DNA of 64,000 bases from a virus: positions 1-64,000 of the IMG/VR virus record IMGVR_UViG_3300005519_000001. One strand, written 5' to 3'. Numbering within the stretch: the first letter of the stretch is position 1; every line of letters starts with the position of its first letter. Below the pieces are notes generated by a model, which did no database searches, was not told where the DNA came from, and saw only the letters and a program-made list of their open reading frames with translations. This document shows positions 16,819-25,184 of the stretch, piece by piece. Position numbers and translations under genes: made by a program.

Positions 16819-17472
16819 ATGCCAGAAACCTATCCGCCGAACTTCTTCACGCACGACAACCTGCTGACGCTGTCTCGCGACTATCTGGTGCTCGTGCTTT
16901 TCCTGCGGAGTCGTTCCGAGGTGTTTCCGTGGGCCATTGAGGTAGCGAAGAGCGCCCCCTTATTTGCGGTGCGAGACCTTGAGACGCTCAAGGTTCACGT
17001 GGCCGGGTTCGCTGCGACTTTTGATGGCGCCACGCGCGCGATGGATCTGATTCATTACGTTCGCGGTTGGCGAGGAACGCATTTCTATGCGCAGGGGCGC
17101 ATGGTCATTGGCGAAATGGAGCCGGCGTTCGAGATAGAGGCAGTACTAAAATGCTTCGCCGATTCGTGCGCTGCGCGAGACCATCGGGCTCACTGTTTCC
17201 GGCTGATTGATGACCCGTTCAATCCACTGGCGCCATATCGCGCGTTCGACCACGTTGCGCCGAACTTCAGGCACTTCGAAGCGGCATCAATTGACGGAAC
17301 ATATGTCTTCCCGTGTCGACACATGCTGCAGTGGTTCAGGCCGCAAATGACTCACCCTGCATCAATACCAGACCAGATACAGGCCGAGGGCGTCGCGCAC
17401 TATTGCGATGTCTGCCCACGGTTCGCGCCCGACGATTTCGGGATTAACACAGGGAGTGCCAAGAAATGCTGA
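16819..17472 (+). CDS. unknown moron protein in the baseplate module
   Basis: A 217-residue protein on the strand opposite the tail genes. The open frame begins earlier, but the ATG at 16819 lies after the divergent gp25-like start and gives a protein-like N-terminus (MPETYPPNFFTHDNLL). No Shine-Dalgarno is obvious. The C-terminal half has Cys/His clusters (CRHMLQWF, HYCDVCPRF). No family is recognised. It overlaps the next gene by 7 nt, so the pair forms a small operon. Confidence 0.6.
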   Translation: MPETYPPNFFTHDNLLTLSRDYLVLVLFLRSRSEVFPWAIEVAKSAPLFAVRDLETLKVHVAGFAATFDGATRAMDLIHYVRGWRGTHFYAQGRMVIGEMEPAFEIEAVLKCFADSCAARDHRAHCFRLIDDPFNPLAPYRAFDHVAPNFRHFEAASIDGTYVFPCRHMLQWFRPQMTHPASIPDQIQAEGVAHYCDVCPRFAPDDFGINTGSAKKC

Positions 17473-17804
17473 CTCGTTGGATCGTGCTGACCGCAGCCCT
17501 GTTGCCATCGCTTGTCCATGCCGTTGACCTTTCCGGAATTCCTCAGAACTGCCAGGCCCCGCTCGCGCACGACATGGAAATGGCCAATATCCCTTACTTA
17601 CTGGAACTTGGCGAGAACGCCGCTCGGATCACATCCATACAAACGCTTGGCGGAACGCCAGCTTACGAGTACTACCCCGGCCTCTATCGAATCGACTGCT
17701 ATATCACCGTCCACTGGAGCAATGGAACGGTTGATTACGCCCACAAGTTCAGCATGTGGCAGGACAAATATGGCGACCTGAAGGGCTCGTATTCGCAGCG
17801 CTAA
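17466..17804 (+). CDS. secreted small protein, moron partner
   Basis: A 112-residue protein with a signal peptide (MLTRWIVLTAALLPSLVHA, cleavage after about residue 19) and a mature domain with two Cys residues that could form a disulphide. It overlaps the preceding gene and converges on the spike gene (stop-to-stop overlap of 4 nt). A periplasmic or secreted role during lysogeny is inferred. Confidence 0.65.
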   Translation: MLTRWIVLTAALLPSLVHAVDLSGIPQNCQAPLAHDMEMANIPYLLELGENAARITSIQTLGGTPAYEYYPGLYRIDCYITVHWSNGTVDYAHKFSMWQDKYGDLKGSYSQR

Positions 17805-18505
17805 TTGATCGGTGGATCGGTCTGCGTTTTTGTTCCTGTGCCAGGGAAGTAGCCGTGAGTGTGGTTCTCGTAGCTCTCGCCGTTAATGCTTAGCCCTGAG
17901 CCATCCAGGACGATGGTGTTTGTCCCAAACATCATAGTGATTCCGCTAGCGTTCAACACGAGGGATGTCGAGCCATAGTTCAATGCCGTTTCGGTGGCAT
18001 TGATCACCACCGTGTTGGAGCCGAACGTGACAGTGGTTCCACTGGTGTCCGTCACGATCTGGGAGGTGGGACCTTCCGTCGTGCGAATAATGGCGCCGTT
18101 GGGACCCTGAACCTGCGCCGCGTTTTGATCAATCGGCGGCGATCCCGAGTTGCTGATCGGAACGAACACCAGGGCGCTCAGATTGCCCGGCCTGGTCAGT
18201 GTCGCGACTCCACCACCCAACCCCGAGACCCCGCCAAGATATGCGTCCGCGGGCATCGTTACGCCCTTGTCGCCTACCTGCGTCGGCATCCGGACCCACG
18301 TGCTTTCAGCCTTTGGGATCGTAATGTTGGGCAGTGTGAACGGTGCCGCATTAACCTCAAAGGCAACCGTGACGATCGATCCGCTGACCTTTACAACCCG
18401 GCACGGTAGAGCACGGCCCAGATTCTCGATTGCCTGTTGCGCTCGGTTGATCGCCGTCTGGTTAGCGCTTCGCTGTACCCACAGTTTGGCGTAGTTTTCA
18501 GACAT
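17801..18505 (-). CDS. baseplate spike protein (gpV/Gp138-like)
   Basis: A 234-residue protein. The N-terminal half has an OB-fold-like domain (LPCRVVKVSGSIVTVAFEV). The C-terminal half is a repetitive beta-prism (TVTFGSNTVVINATE, LNYGSTSLVLNASG) that ends in NHTHGYFPG, the His-x-His metal-binding tip typical of membrane-piercing spikes. It acts at the centre of the baseplate. Confidence 0.85.
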   Translation of the reverse strand: MSENYAKLWVQRSANQTAINRAQQAIENLGRALPCRVVKVSGSIVTVAFEVNAAPFTLPNITIPKAESTWVRMPTQVGDKGVTMPADAYLGGVSGLGGGVATLTRPGNLSALVFVPISNSGSPPIDQNAAQVQGPNGAIIRTTEGPTSQIVTDTSGTTVTFGSNTVVINATETALNYGSTSLVLNASGITMMFGTNTIVLDGSGLSINGESYENHTHGYFPGTGTKTQTDPPIN

Positions 18506-18508
18506 CGA

Positions 18509-19468
18509 TTAACTCGGGATGATGATGCAGTTCGCTATCGTCGACCATTGCGCCGCGTCGGGTGATCGGAAGTTTCCGATTTGCCGCAACTCGTTGATGA
18601 TGAAGTTGCTCTGGAAGGTCGTCTGGTACTTGATGCTCGCGGGGTACGCGCTCGCACTGGTCTTGATGTAACCGGGAGCATTTTGAAGCCCCTCCGGCAT
18701 CTTGACTATCGCGCCCATTTGCAGATCCGCTCGAGCGACCATCTTCGTCTGGATCGTATTGACACCGATCCACGTCGGTTGGCCCACGAAATCATTGAAG
18801 TTCAGCTGGATCGGGTTCGGCTTGTATGTACTGTCATAGACGACGATCTGTCCCGCCTGAATGCCGATGGTCACCCGGTTGTCAAAGACGCCTTCGGTGA
18901 TGTCCCCTACGATTTGTGCGAGTTGATCCAGCGTCCCGCAAATATGCGGCTCATCGTGGCTTTGCACAAAATCGCCACTGATGTTCATCGACACCTGAAA
19001 GCCTGGGTACGCCACTGAAAACGTCTGCTTCAGCGCATCGGCGAGCGACATGCCCGCGCTCCAGTCAAGCAGGATGTTGGCCGGGTTGTCGACCGTGTAG
19101 ACGCCAGGAATCACGACGAAGTCGAGCGTTTGGTCTACGCCCTCCCAGTTGCCGAACGATTGAAAGATCGTCCCCTTCAGGATCGTGCCCGCTTGCGCAG
19201 GGTTGACCAGCGGCAGGCCAGCGCGCATGCCCGCCTTGAGCTCCAGCGTCATGCCCGCGAACTGCTGGGCCTGCGTCAAATCCTGGAGCGGAATGCCGTA
19301 GATCGTGACGGTTGATGCGCCGCTCGGCGTACCGTACGGCCCGACCAGCGCGTCATATTCGATATTGAGAGCCGCAGGGTCATAGATGTTGTTCGGATGC
19401 GAGGTGTAAGTCCGAAACGGCGTCGTGCTGCCCTTTGGCGTGATGGTCAGGGAATAGTATCTGCTCAC
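18509..19468 (-). CDS. baseplate hub protein (gp27/gpD-like)
   Basis: A 319-residue protein located between plug and spike genes. Features include an N-terminal beta domain (SRYYSLTITPKGST), a middle region with SLADALKQTFSVAYPGF and a second beta domain. This order and size match phage baseplate hubs that hold the spike. The neighbouring 93-residue gene overlaps it by 4 nt. Confidence 0.75.
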   Translation of the reverse strand: MSRYYSLTITPKGSTTPFRTYTSHPNNIYDPAALNIEYDALVGPYGTPSGASTVTIYGIPLQDLTQAQQFAGMTLELKAGMRAGLPLVNPAQAGTILKGTIFQSFGNWEGVDQTLDFVVIPGVYTVDNPANILLDWSAGMSLADALKQTFSVAYPGFQVSMNISGDFVQSHDEPHICGTLDQLAQIVGDITEGVFDNRVTIGIQAGQIVVYDSTYKPNPIQLNFNDFVGQPTWIGVNTIQTKMVARADLQMGAIVKMPEGLQNAPGYIKTSASAYPASIKYQTTFQSNFIINELRQIGNFRSPDAAQWSTIANCIIIPS

Positions 19469-19746
19469 GAACTGACCTCGAAGTTTCCAGTGTCAGCCCG
19501 GTAAAGCAGGGTGCTCGACGTGAAGATCCCAGGCGCCAGCAGTATGTCGTAGCCAAGCGGTGAACCAATGAGCGCACCGGACCAGATCGCCGTTCCAGAC
19601 TGATCCTGCAACGAAGCAAACCATCGCTGTCCAGAAATGTTCCATGTCACGATGAGTTGATAGCTGACGCTATCGAGCGTCACCGTAGTGGAGAAGGGCG
19701 GCGACGCTGAGTTGTTCGGCGAGAATGCAATCAGCGTGGTGGTCAT
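19465..19746 (-). CDS. baseplate plug protein
   Basis: A 93-residue protein with the pattern VSYQLIVTWNISGQRWFASL, then GTAIWSGALIGSPL, seen in small phage baseplate plug proteins (Pam3-plug type). It is coupled by ATGA on both sides with baseplate genes. Confidence 0.75.
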   Translation of the reverse strand: MTTTLIAFSPNNSASPPFSTTVTLDSVSYQLIVTWNISGQRWFASLQDQSGTAIWSGALIGSPLGYDILLAPGIFTSSTLLYRADTGNFEVSS

Positions 19747-20483
19747 AGTGGCGACGAGAGGTATTGATTGACGACGCCAGTCAGGTTTGTGATGTTCGAA
19801 ACGGCGTTCTGCGCCGCGGACCCGACCGCTGTTGCAGCGCTAGACCAGATTGACGTTCCGGCCGTGGTGGACGGTGTAATCTGAGCGCCGGAGGACAGCT
19901 TGCTCATCAGCGAGTTGTATGCGCTGTTAGCCTGCATCTGCGTGACCAACGGCTGGACAAAATCCCACTGCGCCATGATTTGCTGTTGTCGGCCTTCGCC
20001 ACCCGTCGTGTCGGTGATGCTTTGCAGGAGGCAGTTCGTGTAGATGTACCAGGGCGTGGCAATGTGATACAGGCCGCCAGCCGCGTTGTGCGCGACCAGT
20101 GAATTTTGCAGCGAGGTCCAAATTGCTAACTTGGTGAGGTAGCCGGCGGTGTCTTTCACCGGCGCGATCATCCTCAGCGAGATCGTGAGCGGCTGCTGGA
20201 TAGTCGAATTCGCCGCCACGGCCTGGTTGGCGAACGGATACGTGGCGATCTGCTGATTAATCAGCGTCGAGCCGGGAATCGGTACGTAGGTGGCGAAGAA
20301 GTCGTCTGTCGAAATCCCATTCGTCAACGCTCCTTGCACTGCTCCCAATGCTTGTCCTCCCAGCGCGACGATGGGCAGCATGCCTCCCAAGGTGTTCGCT
20401 GCGATCCCGCCGACCAGAATGATGGGGCTTTTCTGGAAGGCGAGGTCGTAGACGTTTCGGAACGCATCGGAAATTATGGCCAT
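19743..20483 (-). CDS. baseplate/tail protein of unknown subtype
   Basis: A 246-residue protein between the tape measure and the plug gene. The N-terminus has a hydrophobic Gly-rich stretch (ILVGGIAANTLGGMLPIVAL), and the core (STIQQPLTISLRMIAPVKD) resembles tail-hub proteins that contact the tape measure. No specific family is claimed. Confidence 0.7.
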   Translation of the reverse strand: MAIISDAFRNVYDLAFQKSPIILVGGIAANTLGGMLPIVALGGQALGAVQGALTNGISTDDFFATYVPIPGSTLINQQIATYPFANQAVAANSTIQQPLTISLRMIAPVKDTAGYLTKLAIWTSLQNSLVAHNAAGGLYHIATPWYIYTNCLLQSITDTTGGEGRQQQIMAQWDFVQPLVTQMQANSAYNSLMSKLSSGAQITPSTTAGTSIWSSAATAVGSAAQNAVSNITNLTGVVNQYLSSPL

Positions 20484-20484
20484 A

Positions 20485-22083
20485 TCAATGCTGGGCTGCG
20501 TTCATCGAGGTCGCCACGCGGGCTGGAGTCGAATTGGTAATATTGATGTTGACGTTCTGGTTCTTGCGCAGCATCAACTGGGTAATTTTTGCAATGTAGT
20601 CCTGAGTCTCGCGGGGCGCATGCGATTCCCAGTTTTCACCGTTCTTGGCAATGTCCTTATCCAGGTTACCCATGCCCCAGTTGTATGCGGCAAGAGCCTT
20701 ACGAACGTTGCCGCCGTAACGGTTCAGCAGGAACGAGTCATACCGGCGCGCGGCGTCTTGGGAGTCCTTGAGACTGTTGACGTCGCCATGTCCCCAATCC
20801 TTCCACGTGTCCGGCATGAACTGCATCGGTCCTCGCGCACCTTTAGGCGATAGCAAATTCTTTCCGCGCGCGGACTCGACGCTGTATTGGGAATCCACGA
20901 TTCCCGCGAGCGTAGGCGTGCCAAGTGTGCCGCCATCGAATGATTGGGCGGCAGACGAGGCGTTGCCGCGGAGCCAGTTACCGAACTTCCGTAGACCAGA
21001 TGTAACGCGGCCCTCGTTGGGCTGAACAACTCCGGGGTTCTCGATAGCATCAAGAAGGCTTTTTGCCTCTGGTCCTGCCACTTTCAAAAGATTGACTGCG
21101 GCTGCGGCTGCGGCGTCGCCCATCGCCTTCAGTTCCGGTGACATTTGAGCCAACTGCCCGTTGAACTCATTCATCACCTGAGCCCAATCAGACTTCAGCG
21201 CTGCCTTAACATCGGATGCTTGATCCGCGGTGCCTTGGTCGATCTCATTGCGTTTGGCATCTGCGATTTCCTTCTGCTGAGCCTTGGCCCAATCAGTGTC
21301 GTTGTAGCTGGCGCCGGTACGCAATTGCTGCAGTGACAGCATGTCCGTGAAGCCGTATGCCTGCGCCAGCGAAGCCGCTGGCATGCCTGACTTCTGCCAT
21401 TCCCGATACTTCCCGCTTGCGGCGCGCGCGAAGTCATACGTTAGTTGCTCAGCATCTTCGTTCTGGATCTGCTGCGGCGTGAGGCCGGCGGCCATGAAAG
21501 CGCGCCATTTGCTCACGTCGCCTTGAGCGTTCGCGACGTTGCCGAGATCGGAGGCACCGAGGCCAAACTTTTCGAAGTTCGCGCCGAATGCTTGCGTCTG
21601 ACCGATTCGGAGACCTAGGCCGCGTGCCTGGAGGTTCTGGCCTGCTACGGTATTGGTGGCACCGTAAATCGCACCCAGCGCCGCCGCTATACCACTGGTC
21701 CCGACTGAGCCGAGCTTGAGTAGAACCGAGCTCATGCCGGCGATCGATTTATGCATTGTCGCAGACGCCTTCTGCATCCGCGTCATCTGGATGGCGCCGT
21801 CCTTGACCTTGACGTTGAACTTGTCCTGCACGCCTGTGGCGCGAGCCATCCCCTTCGAGATCGCATCGGCCTGAATCGCCGCGATCATCAGGAATTCTTT
21901 GGACAGCTTCGACGACTTGGAGAAGTCTTCCATGCCAACGCCGGCATCGTCGATCGACCCAGTGACCTTGGCCCAATCTTCGGGCATCGATTCGAGCTTC
22001 TTCTGATAGTCACTGAAGAGAGCATGGAACTCGCGGAACTGCGAGTCGTTGATCTCAATATCGACGATTGCTTTTTGCGTCAT
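20485..22083 (-). CDS. tail tape measure protein with C-terminal lytic transglycosylase domain
   Basis: A 532-residue protein. The first 380 residues are helical with a hydrophobic patch near 110-150 (SVLLKLGSVGTSGIAAALGA), as in tape measures. From about residue 395 an SLT domain is clear: YSVESARG with the catalytic Glu, GARGPMQFMPDTW, and LAAYNWGMG. It sets tail length and degrades peptidoglycan during entry. At 532 residues the tail should be fairly short. Its start overlaps the stop of the frameshifted chaperone extension (ATGA). Confidence 0.88.
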   Translation of the reverse strand: MTQKAIVDIEINDSQFREFHALFSDYQKKLESMPEDWAKVTGSIDDAGVGMEDFSKSSKLSKEFLMIAAIQADAISKGMARATGVQDKFNVKVKDGAIQMTRMQKASATMHKSIAGMSSVLLKLGSVGTSGIAAALGAIYGATNTVAGQNLQARGLGLRIGQTQAFGANFEKFGLGASDLGNVANAQGDVSKWRAFMAAGLTPQQIQNEDAEQLTYDFARAASGKYREWQKSGMPAASLAQAYGFTDMLSLQQLRTGASYNDTDWAKAQQKEIADAKRNEIDQGTADQASDVKAALKSDWAQVMNEFNGQLAQMSPELKAMGDAAAAAAVNLLKVAGPEAKSLLDAIENPGVVQPNEGRVTSGLRKFGNWLRGNASSAAQSFDGGTLGTPTLAGIVDSQYSVESARGKNLLSPKGARGPMQFMPDTWKDWGHGDVNSLKDSQDAARRYDSFLLNRYGGNVRKALAAYNWGMGNLDKDIAKNGENWESHAPRETQDYIAKITQLMLRKNQNVNINITNSTPARVATSMNAAQH

Positions 22084-22376
22084 GCCGGTCGCTTAAGCGC
22101 CTCAATGAGGTATCTGTGGCGGAACTGCTGCGCCGTCCGATACGGGCTGTCGTATCGCTCGAACACTTCGCCGAATCCCTCATTGGCGATGTAGTTCAGG
22201 ATGGAATCGACGATGGTGTCTTTGTCGTAGGCGCGGCCTGCGTCAATGTCGGCAAAGAGGCGAGGAATTCCGTAGGCGTGGATGATGTGATCGACCCCGA
22301 CAGAACGGATGCTGTTCCCTTCGCTGCCGTCTCGCGGTCCGCCTTTTTCGCCATCGCATAATGACAGGTAAAAAAA
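22080..22376 (-). CDS. -1 frameshift extension of the tail assembly chaperone
   Basis: This frame has no good start of its own. It continues the chaperone after a -1 slip on seven T residues (positions 22376-22370), giving about 96 extra residues (YLSLCDGEKGG ... YLIEALKRPA) and a fusion of about 259 residues. The fused protein would be the G-T equivalent of lambda; gene order (tube, chaperone, tape measure) is exactly that expected. Confidence 0.72.
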   Translation of the reverse strand, partial: FFYLSLCDGEKGGPRDGSEGNSIRSVGVDHIIHAYGIPRLFADIDAGRAYDKDTIVDSILNYIANEGFGEVFERYDSPYRTAQQFRHRYLIEALKRPA

Positions 22377-22858
22377 GTGACGGCGGCGACCGTTTCCTCC
22401 CAATCCTCAGAATCGATCTTGCCGCTGGAAATTGCCGTCTCTACAGGGAGCATGTCCCAACCATTCGGGCCAGGACATAGAATGGTCGTGAGGCGCTTGA
22501 ACTCGGCGAAGAGGGCATCAGTGGCCTCGTCGTGAACATTTCCGCGGTCGTCGACCATGCCAAGGCTGATCGCCTCTTTACGGCCCTCGTCCTTCAGCGT
22601 CAGAGCGGCAATGCGCGGCCCAGCGCCCATCAGGTAGTGCGCCCCCTTGCTGGAGAGCGACGCCTTGGTGGCGGCCAGAACACGGTAATGCTGCTCGAAG
22701 ATGATGCGTGATACTGGTGTATGGAAGGCATAGATTCGCACTACGTCTTCAGTCACATCCTCGGTCACGTCTTTGCCGTCAACCTGTTTCGTGACTTTCC
22801 GCGTGACCTTTTCAGTCACGACAGGCAGAACCAGATTCCGCCGTTCGTCGATTTTCAT
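22196..22858 (-). CDS. tail assembly chaperone (zero-frame product)
   Basis: A 220-residue protein between tail tube and tape measure. The N-terminus is charged (VTEKVTRKVTKQVDGKDVTE), and the C-terminal 57 residues after codon 163 turn Ser/Thr/Pro-rich, as expected for the region that is replaced in the frameshifted form. A strong AAGGGA precedes the ATG. Chaperones of this type bind the tape measure and are not in the virion. Confidence 0.75.
   Translation of the reverse strand: MKIDERRNLVLPVVTEKVTRKVTKQVDGKDVTEDVTEDVVRIYAFHTPVSRIIFEQHYRVLAATKASLSSKGAHYLMGAGPRIAALTLKDEGRKEAISLGMVDDRGNVHDEATDALFAEFKRLTTILCPGPNGWDMLPVETAISSGKIDSEDWEETVAAVTFFTCHYAMAKKADRETAAKGTASVLSGSITSSTPTEFLASLPTLTQAAPTTKTPSSIPS
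22370..22376 (-). promoter_or_regulatory. -1 programmed frameshift slippery site
   Basis: On the - strand the codons ACT TTT TTT ACC contain the heptamer T-TTT-TTT in the phase X-XXY-YYZ. A -1 slip keeps both tRNAs perfectly paired and enters the downstream frame, which is open to 22080. Confidence 0.75.
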
Positions 22859-22888
22859 CTCAATCCCTTTAACTGAGCCTTATGAGGT

Positions 22889-22940
22889 GCCACGGCAACC
22901 GGTAAGGTGCCGGCGTTCGGGTCGCGTCCCTAGCCGTGGC
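22889..22940 (-). other. three-way-junction RNA element after the tail tube gene
   Basis: Outer arms GCCACGGC and GCCGTGGC (8 bp, perfect) enclose two small hairpins: GGG/CCC around ACGCGA and CCGG/CCGG around CACCTTA. The element begins 8 nt after the tube stop codon and lacks a T-run. A similar element follows the major capsid gene. Confidence 0.55.
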
Positions 22941-22948
22941 GTGAGGTG

Positions 22949-23392
22949 TTACGTGAAAGACCAGAGCGAAGAGTTCGCGTTGAACGATCCGCGGAGCGTG
23001 AGGCGGACTACCGGGTCGGTGCCGTCAAACGCGCCGGGCGAAATCATGCGAATGCCCGTGTCGTTCAGCGTGATCGCCGGGAACGCGGATGTGTCGCTGT
23101 GAATCGTCACATCGCCGAGAACGCTCGTGTCCTGAGCCTGCGCCAGCCAGTTGGCCGCGAGCGCCTGCGAGCGCAAGAGGCCCACAGTGATGGTCGCCAT
23201 CACGTACGGCTCCGGCGAATTGACGACACCGGTCGCAGTTTCAATCTGCTGGTTGAAATCACCCTCGAATTCAATATGGGCGAACGACTTGCCCATGTAC
23301 TGAGAGATGATGTTCAGCGAAGGAAAGGCGGCGATAACTACCGAGCACCGGACGCGGTTTAGCGGACCCGCATTGAGATAGGGATTTGCCAT
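22949..23392 (-). CDS. tail tube protein
   Basis: A 147-residue protein directly after the sheath gene. It is beta-rich (VVIAAFPSLNIISQYMG, VRLTLRGSFNANSSLWSF) and of the size of contractile-tail tube subunits. AAGGA precedes the ATG. Identification rests on gene order and size rather than on a motif. Confidence 0.75.
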   Translation of the reverse strand: MANPYLNAGPLNRVRCSVVIAAFPSLNIISQYMGKSFAHIEFEGDFNQQIETATGVVNSPEPYVMATITVGLLRSQALAANWLAQAQDTSVLGDVTIHSDTSAFPAITLNDTGIRMISPGAFDGTDPVVRLTLRGSFNANSSLWSFT

Positions 23393-23401
23393 GTTGCGTC
23401 C

Positions 23402-24727
23402 TTAAGCGACAAACTGCGTCGCGTCGAGGTTGAAGGTCAGGGTGAGGAATGCGTTCTGACCAACCACCGTCGCCGAAAAGCCGTTGTAGATGCCAGCGTT
23501 GTAGTCGTTCGGGTTTTCCGTCGTGTAAGTCGAGAACGGGACGGCGCTTACCACGGCACTTAACGCGCAGCCGAACTTGACGGCCGAGTTGGCAACGTTC
23601 TGCGCGACGGCCAGAAGCGTGTTGATGCCGTTCTGGTCATAGAGCAGCGGCGGGTTGCTATTCGATCCGTTGATGATTGCTGCGGCGAGAGCCTGCTTGA
23701 CCTGGATACGGAACCAGTCAATCCCGTACCACCAGGCCGCCTGCTCACCGTCCATCGTCGTGCCCTTGAAAACGCACGCGGTGGATATGCCGCCTTCGGC
23801 ACCAGTTAGGATCAGGTTGCCGTAGTTGGTCAGCACTGTGTTGATGTTCGTCTGATTGCCGACTTGGGCCCACGGCGTTACGCCATAAGCGTATCGGTAC
23901 GACATCGGCGCGAGCGGATTCGACGAGCCCGGCTTGTTCGCGAGCCAGTTATAGAAGTCAACCGACAGTTGATGCTCAGTCGATGCCTTCGTCGGGCTCG
24001 GAACCTGCGCATAGACCGCCTTGTTGACGACGTAGTTCGGCAGGTTCGCAACGGTGGTGGTGACGAAGAAGTACGTCTGGCCGCTGGGGCTGTCGTAGTT
24101 CGACGTCATCGTGTTCAGAGCCGCAGACGATGCTGCGTCCCACGAGGCCGGCAGCAGGTACGCATAGAACACCTGCGGATTGCTGTTCGCCGTGATCCAC
24201 GTTTGCAGCGCCGTGATGGCGGATGCTGCGGTGGTCTGCGCTCCGAGCTCAAGCACGTACACGCCTACCGCATTTCCTTGCGCGAAGAACGTCGTCGCCG
24301 CGTTGCTCAGAAAGCCAGCATTCGACGGGAGATACGTGCCGGGCACGGTCTCAGTGCCGGGATTCGTCGCGAGTGCGAAAGTGAATGTATTCGCACTTGC
24401 CACCGTAGCCACGTACGTGCCGTTATAGGCGGCAGGCGTTGCGCCGGCAATGGTCGTGGTGAACGTCTGGCCGGTCGCCAAGCCGATGGTTGCGGCAGTT
24501 GTCGCGGTGACGGTGCCGCTCGACCAGACCATGCCCGTCAGTGCGAGAGGCGTAGCGAGCAGCGCCTGTACCGCGGACAGCGTGCCGCAATACTGATAGG
24601 TGCCAGCAGTGAGGGTGGTGCCGCCCGCCGACACAATCGCACCACTTTGCTGGAGCTGCGAGACGGTCGGCGCGCGCGTCACGGTCGTGTTGACCGTTAC
24701 GATCGTCGGTGTGATTGTAGTCGCCAT
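23402..24727 (-). CDS. tail sheath protein with inserted domain
   Basis: A 441-residue protein. The C-terminal part (IINGSNSNPPLLYDQNGI through YNGFSATVVGQNAFLT) and the middle (LAPMSYRYAYGVTPW, DGEQAAWWYG) match short myovirus sheaths. Residues of about 65-131 form an inserted Thr/Ala-rich module (TTTIAGATPAAYNGTYVA) like that in the baseplate J protein. The sheath contracts around the tube at infection, and its presence shows that this is a myovirus. Confidence 0.85.
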   Translation of the reverse strand: MATTITPTIVTVNTTVTRAPTVSQLQQSGAIVSAGGTTLTAGTYQYCGTLSAVQALLATPLALTGMVWSSGTVTATTAATIGLATGQTFTTTIAGATPAAYNGTYVATVASANTFTFALATNPGTETVPGTYLPSNAGFLSNAATTFFAQGNAVGVYVLELGAQTTAASAITALQTWITANSNPQVFYAYLLPASWDAASSAALNTMTSNYDSPSGQTYFFVTTTVANLPNYVVNKAVYAQVPSPTKASTEHQLSVDFYNWLANKPGSSNPLAPMSYRYAYGVTPWAQVGNQTNINTVLTNYGNLILTGAEGGISTACVFKGTTMDGEQAAWWYGIDWFRIQVKQALAAAIINGSNSNPPLLYDQNGINTLLAVAQNVANSAVKFGCALSAVVSAVPFSTYTTENPNDYNAGIYNGFSATVVGQNAFLTLTFNLDATQFVA

Positions 24728-24745
24728 GTGGGCGGGCTCCAGCTA

Positions 24746-25120
24746 TTAATCGAACGAGACAGCGACTTGACCACCGGTACCCGGATCGACAACGATCCCG
24801 GCGAGGCAGGGGAAATCGAGAGAGATGACAGTGCCGACCGCCGGCCACGAAGCGGTGTATTTGAGAATGGCGTTCGCTGTTGCCGCGGCGCCGGTCGTTG
24901 CAACGTCGTACACGGCGAAGTTGCCAGCGGTGGCGGCGGCGACCACTGTCACCTTGCAAACGCGACCGGCACCGGCCTTCACGAGGTTGATGGCGGTAAC
25001 GTTCAGCTTGTTGGACGATCCGTTGCCGACGAGCAGATTGCCGCTGCCGTCCATCTGGAGTTGCGAACTCTTGTTTGCTGCGTTGAGTGCTACGTTTGCT
25101 TGAAGCGGGGCCTGGGGCAT
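24746..25120 (-). CDS. small beta-rich virion protein
   Basis: A 124-residue Ala/Val/Gly-rich protein placed between the sheath and a connector-region gene. AGGAG precedes the ATG. The pattern (GNLLVGNGSSNKLNVTA, AGNFAVYDVATTGA) suggests a small beta-sandwich structural protein, perhaps a decoration or neck protein. No family is assigned. Confidence 0.65.
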   Translation of the reverse strand: MPQAPLQANVALNAANKSSQLQMDGSGNLLVGNGSSNKLNVTAINLVKAGAGRVCKVTVVAAATAGNFAVYDVATTGAAATANAILKYTASWPAVGTVISLDFPCLAGIVVDPGTGGQVAVSFD

Positions 25121-25137
25121 TTAAAGCTCCTGAAAAG

Positions 25138-25159
25138 AAAAACCCCGCTCGCGGCGGGG
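25138..25159 (-). terminator. intrinsic terminator inside the late operon
   Basis: CCCCGC (25143-25148) pairs with GCGGGG (25154-25159) around TCGCG. A-rich sequence at 25132-25142 gives a T-rich tail on the - strand. It lies between two structural genes. Confidence 0.75.
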
Positions 25160-25184
25160 TGGAATGACTAGTCGGGGTGCCCCG

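Noticed and set aside
23864-25171. 435-codon + strand frame opposite the sheath gene
   Set aside because: Arg-rich shadow of a clear structural gene.
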